A program made the position numbers and the translations under genes. 10,043 nucleotides of DNA from an uncultured Clostridia bacterium (GTDB taxonomy: Bacteria > Bacillota > Clostridia > UMGS1883), in the NCBI GenBank assembly GCA_947624455.1, contig CANQKL010000051.1:1-10043 (forward strand), in the 5' to 3' direction. Positions 7,798 to 10,043 of this stretch are shown here, one piece after another. Under the pieces are notes generated by a model, which had not been told where the DNA came from, did no database searches, and worked only from the letters and a program-made list of their open reading frames with translations. Position 1 is the first letter of the stretch. Each line of letters opens with the position of its first letter.

Positions 7798-9378
7798 TTA
7801 TTCCTCAATCTCGGTTATGGGTAGTTTAAGCAGCTCCTCCATAGGGTCGGATTCCTGCATAAGAGCATTTCCGCCGAAGTCGGAGTCGCGCTTGACCGTC
7901 ACGGCGCAGTCCAGGCCGCAGCGTTTTTTTATAAGGCCGCTCAGGTAGTCCAGATTGGCCTTAATCTCGTCCCGGTACACGGGGAAGGTGTCGTCGGAAA
8001 GGGTGACGGCCAGCTTTCCCCTGTACTCCCGAAGGGAGCAGGACTCCAGATAGGTGAAAAGCTGCACCTTAAGGTCGGCGAAGATGTCGTCCATTATCTC
8101 GGGCCACTTGTCCCGTATTTTTTCTATGAACTCGCTTTGCGGAACGTATATCTCCTTTTCAGGCTCCAAGGGCTGTTCCTCCTGGGCCTGGGGAGCGGGA
8201 GGGGTCTGGGGCGCGGGAGGGGCCTGGGGAACGGCTCCCTGGGCCAGCCTGCGTTCCAGCTCGCCCACCCGGGCCAGTAGAGCGTCGTAGCTCCCGTCGT
8301 TATGGCCCATGCAGAGCTTTATGGCCGCCGACTGGAACACCACCGCCGGAACGGAGGTATATTTAGCCGAAGCGAGGGCCTCGGACAGGGTCTTGATGGA
8401 ATAAATGAGTTTTTCGCCGGAGATTCCGGCCGCCGTCTCCCGCAGAGTGCGCTGCTCCTCGGGGGAGAAGTCGCTGTTCATCTTCCCCGTCGCCCGCAAA
8501 ACCAGCATATCTCTGAGGGCCTTGATCACCGTTTCCATAAAGGGAGCCAGCGCACGGCCCCGGGCGGCGACGCCCTCGATGGCCTCCACGGCGGCGGAGG
8601 CGTTTTCGCCGGCTATAGCCTGACACAGGGCGATAACGCTGTCCCCTTGGGCCAGACCCAAAAAGTCCGCCACAAAGTCCGTATCCACCTCTTTGCCCGC
8701 GGCCACGCAAGGATCCAGACAGGACAAGGCGTCGCGCATGGAGCCGTCGGCGGCGGAGGCTATCATCCTCAAGGCCCGTTCCTCGGCCCTGATGCCCTCG
8801 GCTCCGCAGATGTACTCCAGCCGGTCATAGATGTCCTCCGCCGTGATACGCTTAAAGTCAAAACGCTGGCAGCGGGAGCTGATGGTGGCCATGACCTTGT
8901 GGGCCTCGGTGGTGGCAAGGACGAACTTCACGTGCTCGGGCGGCTCCTCCAGCAGCTTGAGCAGGGCGTTGAAGGCCCCCGCCGACAGGGCGTGTACCTC
9001 GTCGATGATGTAGACCTTGTACCTGGTTATGGCGGCGGTGTAGCCCGCCTCCTCCCTGAGGGAGCGGATATTGTCCACGCCGCTGTTGCTGGCGGCGTCT
9101 ATCTCGGTAATGTCCATAATGCTGCCGTCCAGTATCCCCCGGCAGGTGGGGCATTTGTTGCAGGGGTTGCCGTTTTGCGGGTTCTCGCAGTTTATGGCGC
9201 GGCTGAAGATGCGGGCGGTAGTGGTCTTGCCCGTTCCTCTGGTGCCGCAGAACAGAAAGGCGTGGCCGACGTTGTCGTTCTTGACCTCGTTTTTGATAGT
9301 TTCGGTGACGTGGCGCTGACCCACCACATCGTCGAAGGTCAGGGGCCGCCACTTGCGGTAAAGCGCCTGATACGCCAT
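7798..9378 (-). CDS. dnaX: DNA polymerase III subunit gamma/tau
   Basis: This 526-residue protein is the AAA+ clamp-loader subunit that, with HolA- and HolB-type subunits, loads the beta clamp. It begins with the family signature MAYQALYRKWRPLTFDDVVG. Walker A is GTRGTGKTT (45-53). The zinc module uses C64, C73, C76 and C79. Walker B is IIDEVHAL with D126 and E127. Sensor 1 is TTE (157-158 region), and the SRC motif arginine finger is at SSRCQRF (167-173). A proline-rich linker (383-405, PQAPPAPQTPPAPQAQ) joins a C-terminal tau-like domain (about 411-526). The start at 9378 is set by the protein signature and AAAGGAG eight bases upstream. An open frame extends upstream to 9492, but it would overlap the SRP RNA. 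It is the first protein gene of the leftward unit. Confidence 0.96.
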   Translation of the reverse strand: MAYQALYRKWRPLTFDDVVGQRHVTETIKNEVKNDNVGHAFLFCGTRGTGKTTTARIFSRAINCENPQNGNPCNKCPTCRGILDGSIMDITEIDAASNSGVDNIRSLREEAGYTAAITRYKVYIIDEVHALSAGAFNALLKLLEEPPEHVKFVLATTEAHKVMATISSRCQRFDFKRITAEDIYDRLEYICGAEGIRAEERALRMIASAADGSMRDALSCLDPCVAAGKEVDTDFVADFLGLAQGDSVIALCQAIAGENASAAVEAIEGVAARGRALAPFMETVIKALRDMLVLRATGKMNSDFSPEEQRTLRETAAGISGEKLIYSIKTLSEALASAKYTSVPAVVFQSAAIKLCMGHNDGSYDALLARVGELERRLAQGAVPQAPPAPQTPPAPQAQEEQPLEPEKEIYVPQSEFIEKIRDKWPEIMDDIFADLKVQLFTYLESCSLREYRGKLAVTLSDDTFPVYRDEIKANLDYLSGLIKKRCGLDCAVTVKRDSDFGGNALMQESDPMEELLKLPITEIEE

Positions 9379-9396
9379 GTCAAAAGCTCCTTTCTG

Positions 9397-9438
9397 AAAA
9401 AATCTAAAGCCGTCCCGGGCGGCCTTACCAAAAAGGCC
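9397..9438 (-). terminator. Terminator/antiterminator pair between SRP RNA and dnaX
   Basis: On the minus strand AAGGCCG (9426-9420) pairs with CGGCTTT (9412-9406), with one G-U wobble, around a seven-base loop. Six T residues (9402-9397) follow three bases later: a good Rho-independent terminator ending just before the dnaX ribosome binding site. GGCCTT (9438-9433) can pair with the same AAGGCC (9426-9421) and would block it. This looks like a terminator for the SRP RNA transcript with a competing fold that could tune read-through into dnaX. The pairings are seen; regulation is inferred. Confidence 0.6.
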
Positions 9439-9460
9439 CATCCCAGGTTTTTCACATACA

Positions 9461-9733
9461 AAAATGTCGTACACCCCAAAATCGACAACCATCCCCGCAC
9501 GGTTTGCCCGCAGTTAGCTCGGATCAGGCTGCCTCGCGGCACATATGGGTTGCCGCTTATTGCTGCTCGGTTCCCCGCCTGACAAGGTTCACGGGTCCAT
9601 ATTGCGCAAGACCCGACCGTCAACACCACTTACCGGCGCCTGCTGCACAGATGAATTGCCTCAAATGGGGAGTTAGCCCCCGCTATAGCGGATTGCGGAT
9701 ACAGGGCACCGCTGCCTCCCCGGTTAGTACGAC
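9461..9733 (-). ncRNA. ffs: Signal recognition particle RNA, large bacterial type
   Basis: This is the RNA scaffold of the signal recognition particle, which binds Ffh and targets nascent membrane proteins to FtsY and the translocon. The conserved apical helix 8 is at 9583-9562 and reads GUCAGGCGGGGAACCGAGC, with a GGAA tetraloop. Next to it is GGGUC-UUGCGCAAU-GGACCC-type helix sequence (9614-9593). The Alu domain, characteristic of the long form, is visible as GGUGCCCUGUAUCCGCAAUC (9710-9691). The ends pair: GUCGUAC at 9733-9727 with GUACGAC at 9472-9466, followed by five U residues. That gives about 273 nt, close to the 271-nt Bacillus scRNA. Its position just upstream of dnaX matches Firmicutes. 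The exact mature ends are inferred. Confidence 0.93.
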
Positions 9734-9739
9734 ATTGTT

Positions 9740-9768
9740 ATTATACTACAAAAAACCGAAAGTTGCAA
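9740..9768 (-). promoter_or_regulatory. Promoter of SRP RNA and probably the dnaX operon
   Basis: Reading leftwards, TTGCAA (9768-9763) and TATAAT (9745-9740) are 17 bases apart, which places the transcription start at about 9733, exactly where the SRP RNA end-pairing begins. A tract of about 40 bases that is almost all A and T (9771-9811) lies immediately upstream of the -35 box. It resembles an UP element, as found on promoters of abundant stable RNAs. No separate promoter is evident before dnaX. Confidence 0.8.
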
Positions 9769-9844
9769 GGGTTTTTTAAAATTAATTTTATTTATTAAAA
9801 AATAATTAGAGCGATGGGGGAACTCCATGACCAATGGGGAAAGC

Positions 9845-9866
9845 TCGAAAGGGAACTCCCTTTCGA
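9845..9866. other. Isolated 9-bp hairpin in the right intergenic region
   Basis: TCGAAAGGG (9845-9853) and CCCTTTCGA (9858-9866) form a perfect stem with an AACT loop. No T-run follows closely on either strand, so it is not a convincing terminator. The surrounding 9812-9930 has no gene I can support. A related string, GGGGAACTCC, occurs about 30 bases to the left without a partner arm. Confidence 0.4.
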
Positions 9867-9930
9867 TAAAAAACATAAAATCTCCTATGTAATCTGGAGG
9901 CACGGGGGCTGTCAAAAAAAATCGTGCAGA

Positions 9931-10031
9931 ACGAACGAAAATCAGCTCTCGCAGGCGGCAGGCGAAGCCTGCCGCCGAGAAAGCCCTCCCGACGGCGTAC
10001 ATAGGTACGCCGAGCGGTGATTTTCGTTCGT
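9931..10031. repeat. Nested palindromic element, possible MITE or REP-like repeat
   Basis: A perfect 14-base inverted repeat, ACGAACGAAAATCA (9931-9944) and its complement (10018-10031), encloses two further hairpins. One is a perfect 10-bp stem GGCGGCAGGC / GCCTGCCGCC (9954-9963 with 9967-9976) with a GAA loop. The other is an 8-bp stem CGGCGTAC / GTACGCCG (9993-10000 with 10005-10012) with an ATAG loop. Together they would fold as a three-way junction. Eight A residues (9914-9921) lie 9 bases to the left, giving a T-run on the minus strand. It may be a dispersed repeat or the 3' end of a leftward transcript from beyond the window. No second copy is visible here, so repeat status is inference. 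Confidence 0.6.
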
Positions 10032-10043
10032 AGTCCAAGGGCA

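Noticed and set aside
7924..7930. An A-run in dnaX in the form of a -1 slippery heptamer, as a possible gamma/tau frameshift site
   Set aside because: It lies at codons 484-485, far past the linker where a short gamma form would end. The -1 frame continues for about 33 codons, giving a protein nearly as long as tau.
9379..9492. An upstream extension of dnaX
   Set aside because: The canonical start MAYQALYRKWRP with a good ribosome binding site is at 9378; the extension crosses the terminator and the 3' end of the SRP RNA.
9724..10038. A 104-codon minus-strand frame across the right intergenic region
   Set aside because: It runs through the palindrome, the AT-rich tract and the SRP promoter into the RNA gene, and its composition changes at each boundary. 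An internal ATG at 9880 has a GGAG before it, but its frame also ends inside the SRP RNA.
1..10043. CRISPR arrays, insertion sequences, tRNA or rRNA genes, phage or defence genes
   Set aside because: I saw no regularly spaced repeats, transposase or integrase motifs, tRNA cloverleaf sequences or rRNA signatures in the window.

Overview
The window reads as chromosomal housekeeping DNA from a GC-rich Firmicute. It is most likely class Clostridia, and perhaps Oscillospirales, although that rank is inference. The evidence is a large Bacillus/Clostridium-type SRP RNA placed directly upstream of dnaX, ebfC and recR (the ffs-dnaX-yaaK-recR order known from Firmicutes). An AddB-type rather than RecBCD-type recombination nuclease, strong GGAG ribosome binding sites and TTGACA/TATAAT promoters point the same way.

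Layout. Bases 1-323 hold an extended -10 promoter and a leader of about 265 nt, rich in hairpins. This leader feeds a plus-strand pair: an Mrp/NBP35-type Fe-S cluster carrier ATPase (324-1142) and addB, the nuclease subunit B of the AddAB helicase-nuclease (1167-4478). A long GNRA-capped hairpin with T-runs on both sides (4510-4553) closes this unit and also the opposing one. The rest is transcribed leftwards from a promoter at 9740-9768: SRP RNA (about 9733-9461), an attenuator-like element, dnaX (9378-7798), ebfC (7740-7393), recR (7391-6792), a patatin-like lipid hydrolase with a TTG start (6722-5853) and hisS (5833-4589). Bases 9769-10043 contain no gene I can support. They hold an AT-rich tract behind the SRP promoter, one isolated hairpin and an elaborate 101-bp palindromic element that may be a dispersed repeat.

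How the genes fit together. The leftward unit combines protein targeting (SRP RNA), replication (tau/gamma clamp loader), a nucleoid protein, recombinational repair (RecR) and translation (HisRS). The rightward unit pairs Fe-S cluster delivery with AddB, whose nuclease domain itself carries a [4Fe-4S] cluster. That makes the mrp-addB pairing functionally suggestive. addA, the usual partner next to addB, does not follow it here.

There is no obvious new defence or mobile system. The observations most worth checking are in the non-coding DNA: the nested palindrome at the right edge, mutually exclusive terminator and antiterminator pairings between the SRP RNA and dnaX, and a similar arrangement in the mrp leader.
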